Source of the DNA: Crocosphaera sp.
Lineage (GTDB): Bacteria > Cyanobacteriota > Cyanobacteriia > Cyanobacteriales > Microcystaceae
Direction: 5' to 3'
NCBI RefSeq assembly: GCF_030064895.1
Contig: NZ_JASJEB010000008.1
Location: forward strand, 1 to 64,000
Length of the DNA stretch: 64,000 nt
Below, piece after piece: positions 16,154-23,001 of this stretch. The notes under the pieces are model-generated. The model was not told where the DNA came from and searched no databases. It saw only the letters and a list, made by a program, of their open reading frames with translations. Both the position numbers and the translations under genes were made by a program. Position 1 is the stretch's first letter; each line of letters starts with the position of its first letter.

Positions 16154-16522
16154 TTATTTTCCTATAAGGTCTTCTCTGATGTATTGAGGATTGTTTTGGA
16201 TTTTGTACGACTCAGACCAATGCAACTCTTCCAGATCAAAGTCTTTAAAGTCTAATTCTTGCCATTCCTCTTGTTCGTCATCCGATCCTTCTAAATGCTC
16301 CTCAATACATAATTCTATCCTTTCTGGAGTGTTTTTGGGGTAGTAGGAATCTCCTTTCTCCTGACACTGGATCTCGTGTTCTTCGATAAGCAATCTCCAT
16401 TGTCCGCTATTTAACTCATGCTTTCTCCTCTCAGCGTGTTCACGGGACTCGAATACCCCTCTGATTACATCCCTTAATTCAGGAGTATAGTTAAGTTGTA
16501 TCAAAATAAAGACCTTTTTCAT
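16154..16522 (-). CDS. Hypothetical acidic protein
   Basis: The protein has 122 residues. The N-terminal MKKVFILIQLNYTPELRD strand-loop is followed by a helix with ESREHAERRKHEL and a very acidic second half (EGSDDEQEEWQELDFKDFD). The acidic end recalls DNA-mimic proteins, but this is only a resemblance. Confidence 0.55.
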   Translation of the reverse strand: MKKVFILIQLNYTPELRDVIRGVFESREHAERRKHELNSGQWRLLIEEHEIQCQEKGDSYYPKNTPERIELCIEEHLEGSDDEQEEWQELDFKDFDLEELHWSESYKIQNNPQYIREDLIGK

Positions 16523-16544
16523 TTTTAACCTCTTGAATTTGTTT

Positions 16545-17054
16545 TTAGATTGGTCGCGAAATAACGCCTATCCGATCAAAGACTTCTACAAAAGTCCCCA
16601 TATTTTTCTTGCCCACATAAAACAAGACGTTTCCGTGAGCCGGTGATTTTTGCTCAGTACCATTAGCGTCAATAAATCTTATTCTGAATAATGTTTCACA
16701 TCGAACAAAATTCTGTGCCAAGGTATTAAACCACCTAGAAGAAACCGCAGGACGGACTAAAATAATTGCTTCGGGCATCACCATTGACCCATATTCTTCT
16801 AGTAGCTTGTCAATCCATTTTGTTGTAATACCATTACCATAGGGTGGATTAAGCCACACATTTCCAGTCCAAATCTTGGTTAAACCATCATCTTCTATTG
16901 TATAGTATTTTTCGGCTTTAATCCATTTCTGTGCAACATTATTAGATGCTGGATCTAAGTCAATTTTACCCATAACTTTTCGGGCTAATTCTATTAGGTG
17001 GGGTGGGGTGTACCACTCTGTTGTTTTTGATGAATGTAAGATGTTTTTAGTCAT
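16545..17054 (-). CDS. Phage DNA N6-adenine methyltransferase
   Basis: The protein has 169 residues. It matches the phage Dam family: WYTPPHLIELARKVMG, IDLDPASN, VWLNPPYG (catalytic NPPY) and a C-terminal SPAHGNVLFY. It would methylate adenine in phage DNA, protecting it from restriction or marking it. It overlaps the downstream frame boundary with 17047 by 8 nt. Confidence 0.88.
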   Translation of the reverse strand: MTKNILHSSKTTEWYTPPHLIELARKVMGKIDLDPASNNVAQKWIKAEKYYTIEDDGLTKIWTGNVWLNPPYGNGITTKWIDKLLEEYGSMVMPEAIILVRPAVSSRWFNTLAQNFVRCETLFRIRFIDANGTEQKSPAHGNVLFYVGKKNMGTFVEVFDRIGVISRPI

Positions 17055-17424
17055 TATCTTGTTCCCAATACCATTGATTTCCGATTTTGTGAGCGACCGC
17101 TCCTAGATCCTGATCGCCATAAAGATAGGTGGTTTCTGTTATTGTCCTGAAAGTGAATTCAATTCCTTTTGACCAAAAATAGTTCTTGACCTGGTGAGCG
17201 TCTTTTCCTTTTACTAATAGATAGTGGTCCATGTAGTTTGGTTCAGAGTGGTTACCAAAAAAATCGTCACGATCATAGCCAAAACCTCTTACGTCTAAGT
17301 CTCTTGGATCAAAAAAACTGTTAAACCAGTTGTATGTACCTAGGTTTTCTTTCCATTCAAACAAAACGGGGGCTTCGTCTATTTTTTCGCAATTGTTAAT
17401 TACCTTTAATTCTTGTTTGTTCAT
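17047..17424 (-). CDS. Hypothetical protein
   Basis: The protein has 125 residues, rich in Asp, Tyr, Phe and Trp (YNWFNSFFDPRD, GYDRDDFFGNH). It overlaps the methylase gene by 8 nt. No family recognised. Confidence 0.55.
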   Translation of the reverse strand: MNKQELKVINNCEKIDEAPVLFEWKENLGTYNWFNSFFDPRDLDVRGFGYDRDDFFGNHSEPNYMDHYLLVKGKDAHQVKNYFWSKGIEFTFRTITETTYLYGDQDLGAVAHKIGNQWYWEQDND

Positions 17425-17426
17425 AT

Positions 17427-17789
17427 TTACTCCGAAAATATTTCTTCTAGGTTTACAAGAGTGGAAAGATCGGCGATTTGTTCTATAACTATTTCGTCCA
17501 ATGCCTCTATATTCTCTTCACACAAAGAACACTTTATCGGAAGCTCGAAGCTTCCTAGATCGCACGAAAGAATCGGAACCCCTGGGTTACATTTGTGGTA
17601 AATTAAGTCAGTTTGTTTCCATGTTTTATTCTCAGCAAATTCAGCAAAAACCATTAGAGAGTGTTCTATACTCAAGCTTGTTTTAATTGCTAACTCATGA
17701 GGTTGAATTTTCTTTGGTTCACAGCTAGTTAAAAAGTCTTTGAGCTTACGTTTCTGCTGCACATCCAAGAATGATAGTGTTGGTTTCAT
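17427..17789 (-). CDS. Hypothetical protein with Cys pairs
   Basis: The protein has 120 residues. Cys at C-x-x-C (KCSLCEE) and two more upstream could bind zinc. The separation from the next gene is 2 nt. No family recognised. Confidence 0.55.
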   Translation of the reverse strand: MKPTLSFLDVQQKRKLKDFLTSCEPKKIQPHELAIKTSLSIEHSLMVFAEFAENKTWKQTDLIYHKCNPGVPILSCDLGSFELPIKCSLCEENIEALDEIVIEQIADLSTLVNLEEIFSE

Positions 17790-17790
17790 T

Positions 17791-17853
17791 TCAGTTTTTC
17801 CAAATTAGTGACAGTACGATTATTACTCCGATTAGCAAGATGGCTATTTTCAT
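17791..17853 (-). CDS. Tiny transmembrane peptide
   Basis: Twenty residues: MKIAILLIGVIIVLSLIWKN. It is a single hydrophobic helix with charged ends, closely spaced before the 17789 gene. It could be a real membrane peptide or a chance frame; coding use cannot be judged at this size. Confidence 0.4.
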   Translation of the reverse strand: MKIAILLIGVIIVLSLIWKN

Positions 17854-17906
17854 TTGTTTTTACTACTACTCTTCAATAAAACGATCAAATCTTTCATCCT
17901 TTTGCA

Positions 17907-18083
17907 CTATTCAATAAAACCATTGACAGTGTAATCAAAGTTCATAAGAATAACGCGCCCTTCATTGTCTCTTTCGTAGAAATAAAGTTTACCATCTACA
18001 GCACTTTGGAACAGACATTTTCCCTTAAATTCGACACTTTTACCTTTGCTTAATACTCCTAAGACTGTTAGGTAATTAATCAT
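17907..18083 (-). CDS. Small hypothetical protein
   Basis: The protein has 58 residues, beta-rich (GKSVEFKGKCLFQS, GKLYFYERD). AAGGAGG lies 5 nt before the ATG, a strong ribosome binding site. The start overlaps the upstream stop by 1 nt (TAATG). Confidence 0.65.
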   Translation of the reverse strand: MINYLTVLGVLSKGKSVEFKGKCLFQSAVDGKLYFYERDNEGRVILMNFDYTVNGFIE

Positions 18084-18388
18084 TATCCCTCCTTTTGGTT
18101 ATTGGAATCGTCTGATGAACCTACAAAACAGAATGCGATCGCTAACATTATTGATACATCGAATTCTGAGGGGTGACAAAAACGAGTTATCATTTTGTCT
18201 AACCCATTTTCTGTCTCGATATCTTTCTCAAAAATAGAAATACTAGCACCCCCTCGAAAAAGGTTATCCGTTTCGCTTAGATGCCACAAGAGTGCCTTGT
18301 CGTTAAACTGTTGTGCGAATGACTTTCCTTGGGCAATGAAAGGGATGAGTGGATCGTAATTGATCTCGTTACTTGTTAATTGATTCAT
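18083..18388 (-). CDS. Hypothetical protein
   Basis: The protein has 101 residues. Soluble N-terminal half and a short hydrophobic patch near the end (VSIMLAIAFCFVG). Preceded by a full operator at 18405-18418. Confidence 0.55.
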   Translation of the reverse strand: MNQLTSNEINYDPLIPFIAQGKSFAQQFNDKALLWHLSETDNLFRGGASISIFEKDIETENGLDKMITRFCHPSEFDVSIMLAIAFCFVGSSDDSNNQKEG

Positions 18389-18404
18389 TGTTGGTTGTCC
18401 TCGT

Positions 18405-18418
18405 ACATTTATGTGTGT
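18405..18418. promoter_or_regulatory. Operator between 18388 and 18418 genes
   Basis: ACA-TTTATGTG-TGT. Its right half touches the stop of the upstream antirepressor gene. Confidence 0.6.
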
Positions 18419-19266
18419 TATTCGCCTAAAAATAACTGCCGCTCGTTGTTTGACATTGCTTGGTCTAGTTCTTTTAGGAATTCCCGTTTAAATTGGGGAT
18501 GGGTAACGACCATGCTAGCTTTCTCCCACGCTCCTGATTCTTTTCCAAACCCAACGCTGTTCAAGATTTTGCTTAAACGGGTTGTGTCAGGGTTCCCTCT
18601 TTTATTCATTATTCCGTAGCGTTGACATAGTTGCTTGTTTGTCAAAGTCGTACCATCGTTAATCATTGTGCCGTTTAAGATGGTGCGATCACGGTACTCA
18701 ACTTTTTCGATGGTTGAGTATCCCAGTACCTTTTGCTGGACTGGTTCGGGACAAGTCTGGGTGATGGTGTACCGCAGGCTTTGAGATTCTGCGATCGCCT
18801 TTTCTTTTTGTGCTTCATATTTGGCTACTTCTGCATCAAGTCGCCTTAACGTAATTTGTTTTTCCAAAATAGCTTGCTGTTCCTTGGCTCTTAGAGTTTC
18901 AATGTCCTCAGCAATAGAAGGATGATGTTGCTGAACTAATTGCCACTTTTGTTGACACTCAATATAGTAATCCCGAATCTGACGACCCTCTTGTGTCTCC
19001 GCGAGTAAGCAGAAGTGAGTGAAGGCATTACAAGAAAAGTAAAAAACCTCGGATTGCCTTCCACCACTGCTTTTGCTCATTTGTGAGCAAAAGTCTTTTC
19101 CTCTAACGAACTTACTTAAGCGACGTTTAGCATTAGCCTTTTTACTGTATCCTGCTATTTTCCAGGCAGTGTCAAACGGCACAGGGAATTGTACCCCCTC
19201 TTTTTCCGCTTTAAACCAAGATTCAACAAGGTTTTTAGTGCTATTATTGTTCTGTATGTTAGTCAT
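18418..19266 (-). CDS. AntA/MSV199-like phage antirepressor
   Basis: The protein has 282 residues. The N-terminal domain (VPFDTAWKIAGYSKKANAKR, then FVRGKDF, VFYFSCNAFTHFCLLAET, IRDYYIECQQ) matches the AntA/MSV199 regulator pattern. A central coiled coil follows (about 120-165). The C-terminal domain has LTNKQLCQRYGI and GFGKESGAWEKA. Such proteins relieve phage repression. AGGAG lies 9 nt before the ATG. Confidence 0.7.
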   Translation of the reverse strand: MTNIQNNNSTKNLVESWFKAEKEGVQFPVPFDTAWKIAGYSKKANAKRRLSKFVRGKDFCSQMSKSSGGRQSEVFYFSCNAFTHFCLLAETQEGRQIRDYYIECQQKWQLVQQHHPSIAEDIETLRAKEQQAILEKQITLRRLDAEVAKYEAQKEKAIAESQSLRYTITQTCPEPVQQKVLGYSTIEKVEYRDRTILNGTMINDGTTLTNKQLCQRYGIMNKRGNPDTTRLSKILNSVGFGKESGAWEKASMVVTHPQFKREFLKELDQAMSNNERQLFLGE

Positions 19267-19282
19267 AATTATCTGCTCCTAT

Positions 19283-19296
19283 GCAGAAATGTGTGT
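19283..19296. promoter_or_regulatory. Operator before the 19266 antirepressor
   Basis: GCA-GAAATGTG-TGT. The same block (CATRGGAG plus site) precedes the 22312 gene. Confidence 0.55.
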
Positions 19297-19326
19297 TTTG
19301 TCAGTCAAAATAAAATGACTGGCATT

Positions 19327-19791
19327 TTACTGTTTTTCAACGTCAGCTTTAATTAATCTCTCGATATAGTTAGACAAAGAGCGATCTTGCTCCTTAGCTT
19401 TAGCTTCCGCTTTTTCTTTAAGTTCAATCGTGATATAGGTTGAAACCCTTTGCTTGCTTGTTGCGGATTCAACTTCCGTGGTTTTGCCTGGAACTAAAGC
19501 AATATTAAGTGGAGGACAAAACCATTTGATCAAAGCCTTCTCTACGTCTGGCAAAAGCTTTGAATCCTCTACGAACAAATAAGATACCTTGATCTTGCCG
19601 ATTTCCTGCAACTCATCATACTTGTGATGCCCACTCCACCTTTGTTTAGGATTGATAGACCGCCCAATGTACTGAATGACATCGTTACTATCGATTGCAA
19701 AATAAATAGCTGGTTGACGAGGAAACGCCGATTTAGCATCAAGGGGAAGCCAGGGAAGTTTTGATAGGTCTAGTTCTTTGGGGTTAATCAT
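19327..19791 (-). CDS. GIY-YIG domain fused to ribbon-helix-helix
   Basis: The protein has 154 residues. Residues ~25-105 form a GIY-YIG domain (PAIYFAID, QYIGRSINPKQRW, VEKALIKWFCPPLN with the catalytic-type Glu). The C-terminal ~45 residues resemble a ribbon-helix-helix DNA-binding unit (VSTYITIELKEKAEAKA, RSLSNYIERLIKADVE). It directly abuts the HTH gene upstream, so the two form one operon. Confidence 0.75.
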   Translation of the reverse strand: MINPKELDLSKLPWLPLDAKSAFPRQPAIYFAIDSNDVIQYIGRSINPKQRWSGHHKYDELQEIGKIKVSYLFVEDSKLLPDVEKALIKWFCPPLNIALVPGKTTEVESATSKQRVSTYITIELKEKAEAKAKEQDRSLSNYIERLIKADVEKQ

Positions 19792-19998
19792 TTATTTGAC
19801 CATCTCCTTTTCTGCTTCAACTAACTCATCAAAAGTACAGCCATAAACATCCATTAACTGTTGAAGTTTCAATGGGGTCATGCGAGGGGCGTTTTTCAGT
19901 TGCTCCCAATTACGAATTGTTGAGACAGCAACATCAAGCTCTACTGCTACCTCCTCAGCCCTTTTTCCTGAACGCAATCTTAGTTCTTTCATGTTCAT
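19792..19998 (-). CDS. XRE-type HTH regulator, module B
   Basis: The protein has 68 residues. HTH: LRLRSGKRAEEVAVELDVAV then STIRNWEQ and MDVYGCTFDELVEA. It is divergent from the 67-aa gene copy B. An inverted repeat TTAGTACC (20034-20041) / GGTACTAA (20054-20061) in the shared promoter is its likely operator. Confidence 0.82.
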   Translation of the reverse strand: MNMKELRLRSGKRAEEVAVELDVAVSTIRNWEQLKNAPRMTPLKLQQLMDVYGCTFDELVEAEKEMVK

Positions 19999-20033
19999 AC
20001 CAAAAGCTTACACTAATATAATAGCACATTTAT

Positions 20034-20076
20034 TTAGTACCAACCACTTGACAGGTACTAATTAGTTAGCTATTAT
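20034..20076 (+). promoter_or_regulatory. Promoter of 67-aa gene copy B with operator
   Basis: TTGACA (20048-20053), 17-bp spacer, TATTAT (20071-20076). The 8-bp inverted repeat TTAGTACC / GGTACTAA brackets the -35 box. Confidence 0.75.
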
Positions 20077-20085
20077 TGACATAAG

Positions 20086-20126
20086 GAAAGACAGTCAGAA
20101 GTTTGGTCGCTTAGTGACTGCCTTTC
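20086..20126 (+). promoter_or_regulatory. Leader hairpin of 67-aa gene copy B
   Basis: GAAAGACAGTCA pairs with TGACTGCCTTTC; the loop GTTTGGTCGCTT is shared with copy C. Confidence 0.65.
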
Positions 20127-20157
20127 TATCCACAAAATAATTAATGGAGTTACACCC

Positions 20158-20361
20158 ATGTTAACGAAAAAGCATCCTATTTTCGAGTCTAAAAACATTC
20201 ATGATGCTGAAATGATTGCCAACATCGCCAGAGATACCGAGGAATTCTATTTACAGAAAGCGCGTGAGGCGACTATTACTCAGATTAAAAGCTTGTTAAG
20301 AGTTAAAGGTTATCGAGTTACCGATGAACTTGCTGAGGAGTTTTTGACCGGTAGAATTTAA
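20158..20361 (+). CDS. 67-aa switch-module protein, copy B
   Basis: The protein has 67 residues, starting MLTKKHPIFESKNIHDAEMI and ending DELAEEFLTGRI. It is paralogous to 7511 and 22798. Here the divergent HTH is of a different type and is linked to the GIY-YIG gene, so the 67-aa gene has been combined with different regulators. Confidence 0.75.
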   Translation: MLTKKHPIFESKNIHDAEMIANIARDTEEFYLQKAREATITQIKSLLRVKGYRVTDELAEEFLTGRI

Positions 20362-20413
20362 TTATGGTGATGCACCAGCTTTTTGAATCTATTTTTTGCT
20401 TTGAGGAAAAACA

Positions 20414-20776
20414 ATGAATTTAAAACAACAAATCAGAGAACTAATTGAAGAGTATTCCTTAGAGGAGGTTGTAAAGGAGATATGGGATTATAACTTTTAT
20501 TTTCAAGGGGGATGGATGAGTTATTCATCCCAGTTATACGGTATTATTAACGACTTGGATCGTAAACAAAAAGAGCTTGAGAGGGAGAAAAAGAAGCGGC
20601 AAGCAACCGAACAACAAGAAGCTTTTGAAAAAGAGAGAAAAGACAACATTCGCTATCAAATCGAACGCTATTACTTTCTTAAAGGACAGTACGAAGAAAA
20701 AGGGGTAAAAATGCCCGAGTCAATGTACGAAATGTTTAGACCTTATTTGGAGGCTAATAAAAATGACAATTATTAA
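20414..20776 (+). CDS. Hypothetical helical protein
   Basis: The protein has 120 residues. A long charged coiled-coil-like centre (RKQKELEREKKKRQATEQQE) lies between two small domains. It overlaps the next gene by 14 nt. Possibly an effector of module B. Confidence 0.6.
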   Translation: MNLKQQIRELIEEYSLEEVVKEIWDYNFYFQGGWMSYSSQLYGIINDLDRKQKELEREKKKRQATEQQEAFEKERKDNIRYQIERYYFLKGQYEEKGVKMPESMYEMFRPYLEANKNDNY

Positions 20777-21068
20777 TTGCATTTGGACAACCAAAGAAGG
20801 AAGAGAAATACCTTGTACAAAGGTGGTACTCAAAACATTCTCAACCGAATTCATAGAGGTTTTGGTATCGAAAAGTATTTGGAAGTATAGTGTCAACTTT
20901 GGATACGAGTATCATGTTCATGGTGGTATTAAAGATTTTGATGATGTTGATACTATAGACTCTAAATACGTCTGTGTGCGAAAAGTTCCTAAAACAGAGT
21001 TAACAAAACAATTAGAGGCTGAACTTGTCCAGGAAGTAATTGATTTTGTTAAATATGCTTTACTCTAA
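20763..21068 (+). CDS. Hypothetical protein
   Basis: The protein has 101 residues, beta-rich N-terminal half (WTTKEGREIPCTKVVLK) and a helical end (ELVQEVIDFVKYALL). Its stop codon falls at the border of the duplicated tape-measure 3' end. No family recognised. Confidence 0.6.
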   Translation: MTIINCIWTTKEGREIPCTKVVLKTFSTEFIEVLVSKSIWKYSVNFGYEYHVHGGIKDFDDVDTIDSKYVCVRKVPKTELTKQLEAELVQEVIDFVKYALL

Positions 21069-21142
21069 CCAAATCTGTTTCTTACTCTCGTAGCCTCTTC
21101 TTCTCGTTTCAGTTCTAATTGTTCTAGGCTTTCTCCAAGTTG
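21066..21142 (-). repeat. Displaced copy of the tape-measure 3' end
   Basis: These 77 bases are identical to 22999-23075, the last codons of the tape measure. The frame continues for about ten further residues as a related but different sequence (SDRNLSSPNQ versus NNINVASPNQ). It is a remnant of an earlier or alternative tape-measure end. Confidence 0.85.
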
Positions 21143-21219
21143 GTTCGGCGAGGAGAGATTTCGATCACTGACAATTCTAAGTTCGTGTGTTAACTAGGAG
21201 TAAGAGTTAATTTAAAATT

Positions 21220-21507
21220 ATGATTGAATTATTAGCATCTCTGGTTATTTCTACTGAAGATCAGATTACTTTGAATGAGAAAGACAAGCAAATGGCTTTT
21301 GAGATTTGTGAATATGCTTCTTTACCTGAATCAAATGATCGAGGTTTTAATATTATAGTCAACAAACTAAGTAGTGTTTACGTTGAAGAAGGTATTGAGA
21401 CGGGAATAGAAAACCATTATCAATATGCTATGCTAAAAACAACAAAAGTTTTACGTTTAGTTAATACCAAGGCTAGAGAAGGCGGTTGTGACTCGATACT
21501 CGAATAA
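21220..21507 (+). CDS. Small hypothetical protein
   Basis: The protein has 95 residues, acidic and helical (MIELLASLVISTEDQ, EEGIETGIENHYQ). GGAG lies about 18 nt before the ATG. It lies within the block inserted between the two tape-measure ends. Confidence 0.55.
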   Translation: MIELLASLVISTEDQITLNEKDKQMAFEICEYASLPESNDRGFNIIVNKLSSVYVEEGIETGIENHYQYAMLKTTKVLRLVNTKAREGGCDSILE

Positions 21508-21510
21508 AAA

Positions 21511-21537
21511 AAACACCCATAACAGTTATGGGTGTTA
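21511..21537 (-). terminator. Intrinsic terminator of the 21563 gene
   Basis: Stem AACACCCATAA / TTATGGGTGTT. On the minus strand it is followed by U8. It lies between the convergent stops of 21220 and 21563. Confidence 0.8.
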
Positions 21538-21541
21538 AAAT

Positions 21542-21555
21542 ACATTTCTGTGTGT
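21542..21555. promoter_or_regulatory. Operator between stop and terminator
   Basis: ACA-TTTCTGTG-TGT, between the stop of the leftward 21563 gene and its terminator. There is no gene it could serve as a promoter. Confidence 0.6.
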
Positions 21556-21562
21556 TTATTGG

Positions 21563-22312
21563 TTAAAACAAAAGTAATTGGTACTGCTTGGTTTTGGCTT
21601 GATTCAACATCCGATTTAGGTCATCTAAACTACTTGAAGCCTCCATGTACGTTAATAACGCCTTCTGATGTTTTTCTAAGAGCATAACCCCTTCATCAGA
21701 TAAAAATTGATGAAGCTTGTCCCATGAACCCGTTTTTTCTTTGCAGTTTTTAACGGCATTATAGACTCCTGTGGGAAGATAGTCATATACAAGTTCTTTG
21801 GTTAACTTAGCCCATAAGGCAGGGCGTTTGTGTCCTTCTGCTTTTAGGTTGGTTAACCTTTCTAGTTGAGAGTAATATTCTATGGGAAATCTCCTTTGCC
21901 ACAAAGTAGGCACAGGTAAGACGCACAACTCAATAATTTCCTCTGGGGTTAATTTCTTGGTTCGGGTTTGTTTCCAACCTTTAGCGTCTCTAATAGCTTG
22001 ACGCATCCCTGTTGCCGAAAAATACATATCCCACTGTTGAGCAATTTCTTTTCCAGCGTAAGCGTAATATTTGATAACAATAGAACACACTATATCGATC
22101 ACTTTTCCGTTTTCGTTGAAAATTTGATGACCACTCTCAAAGCCATACTCAGAGAGCTTTTCGTCTATTTTAGAGTTAAAAAAGTGACCACCTTTATTTC
22201 TCCACGGATTGTTTTTAAAGCCACACATTTTAGCCAATGCGCGACGACTCATGTGTCCTATTCCCTCGGTTGTTACCGACAAATCCTTTTCGTACTGTTC
22301 CAAGTTAAACAT
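21563..22312 (-). CDS. P63C-domain antirepressor-like protein
   Basis: The protein has 249 residues from ATG 22312 (GGAGG 9 nt upstream; the in-frame ATG 22354 lies upstream of the operator). The C-terminal half matches the P63C domain: WQRRFPIEYYSQLERL, RPALWAKLTKELVYDYLP, TGVYNAVKN and GSWDKLHQFL. It ends QYQLLLF, a clamp-motif-like end. P63C proteins occur with phage regulators. Confidence 0.75.
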   Translation of the reverse strand: MFNLEQYEKDLSVTTEGIGHMSRRALAKMCGFKNNPWRNKGGHFFNSKIDEKLSEYGFESGHQIFNENGKVIDIVCSIVIKYYAYAGKEIAQQWDMYFSATGMRQAIRDAKGWKQTRTKKLTPEEIIELCVLPVPTLWQRRFPIEYYSQLERLTNLKAEGHKRPALWAKLTKELVYDYLPTGVYNAVKNCKEKTGSWDKLHQFLSDEGVMLLEKHQKALLTYMEASSSLDDLNRMLNQAKTKQYQLLLF

Positions 22313-22328
22313 TTCGTTCTGCCTCCAT

Positions 22329-22342
22329 GCAGAAATGTGTGT
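22329..22342. promoter_or_regulatory. Operator before the P63C gene
   Basis: GCA-GAAATGTG-TGT, with CATGGAGG next to it; the block is the same as before the 19266 gene. Confidence 0.55.
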
Positions 22343-22380
22343 GTAAGTAATCAAACCAATTAGATTGGCGATCGCAAAAG

Positions 22381-22623
22381 CTAATCGTCAAGGGTTATTC
22401 CAAAATTTATCCCTAGCGTTTCCTGAATCTTCTGAAATGTTTCTACTGGTATATCTTGCTGCTCAGCCTCGATTCTGTACCAATTAGCAGTAGTCATATC
22501 AATAGATGCACATATTTTAGTTAAAGACCGCTTGTCTTTCAGTCGCGCTTCTTTAATTCTTTTTCCTAGATTGGGGACTTCTACTTCAACTCTTTTAAAG
22601 ACTTTCATCAATGTTTGGGACAT
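22381..22623 (-). CDS. XRE-type HTH regulator, module C
   Basis: The protein has 80 residues from ATG 22623 (AGGAG 6 nt upstream). It is a close paralogue of 7886 (EVPNLGKRIKEAR, MTTANWYRIEAE, ending LGINFGITLDD). It is divergent from 67-aa gene copy C. Confidence 0.82.
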   Translation of the reverse strand: MSQTLMKVFKRVEVEVPNLGKRIKEARLKDKRSLTKICASIDMTTANWYRIEAEQQDIPVETFQKIQETLGINFGITLDD

Positions 22624-22685
22624 AGGGTTCTCCTGACACTTGACATTATATAACCTTACATCAATCATATACCACAAAGTAAAAC

Positions 22686-22714
22686 TTGACAACCACCAAG
22701 TAGCACGTTATAGT
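22686..22714 (+). promoter_or_regulatory. Promoter of 67-aa gene copy C
   Basis: TTGACA (22686-22691), 17-bp spacer, TATAGT (22709-22714): near-consensus. Confidence 0.8.
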
Positions 22715-22724
22715 AGAAACATAA

Positions 22725-22767
22725 GGAAAGGCAGCCAAAAGTTTGGTCGCTTGGTGACTGCCTTTCC
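22725..22767 (+). promoter_or_regulatory. Leader hairpin of 67-aa gene copy C
   Basis: GGAAAGGCAG-CCA pairs with TGACTGCCTTTCC. The loop is the same as in copy B, and the stretch after the hairpin matches copy A. Confidence 0.65.
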
Positions 22768-22797
22768 TGTAAACCTAATCAAAGGAATATTACCACT

Positions 22798-23001
22798 ATG
22801 TTAACGAAAAAACACGCAATCTTTAACACCGAGAATGAACATGATGCTGAAATCATTGCCGAACTTGCCCGTAATGCTGAGGAACAATGTCTAGAGAAAG
22901 CGCGTGAATCAGTATTACAGCAAGTCAAACAGTGGTTAGAGTTCAGGGGCTATCAAGCTACTGATGAACTTGCAGGACAGTTCTTAACCGGTAGAATTTA
23001 A
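22798..23001 (+). CDS. 67-aa switch-module protein, copy C
   Basis: The protein has 67 residues, MLTKKHAIFNTENEHDAEII to DELAGQFLTGRI. Its stop TAA overlaps the stop of the convergent tape-measure gene in a TTAA. Confidence 0.75.
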   Translation: MLTKKHAIFNTENEHDAEIIAELARNAEEQCLEKARESVLQQVKQWLEFRGYQATDELAGQFLTGRI

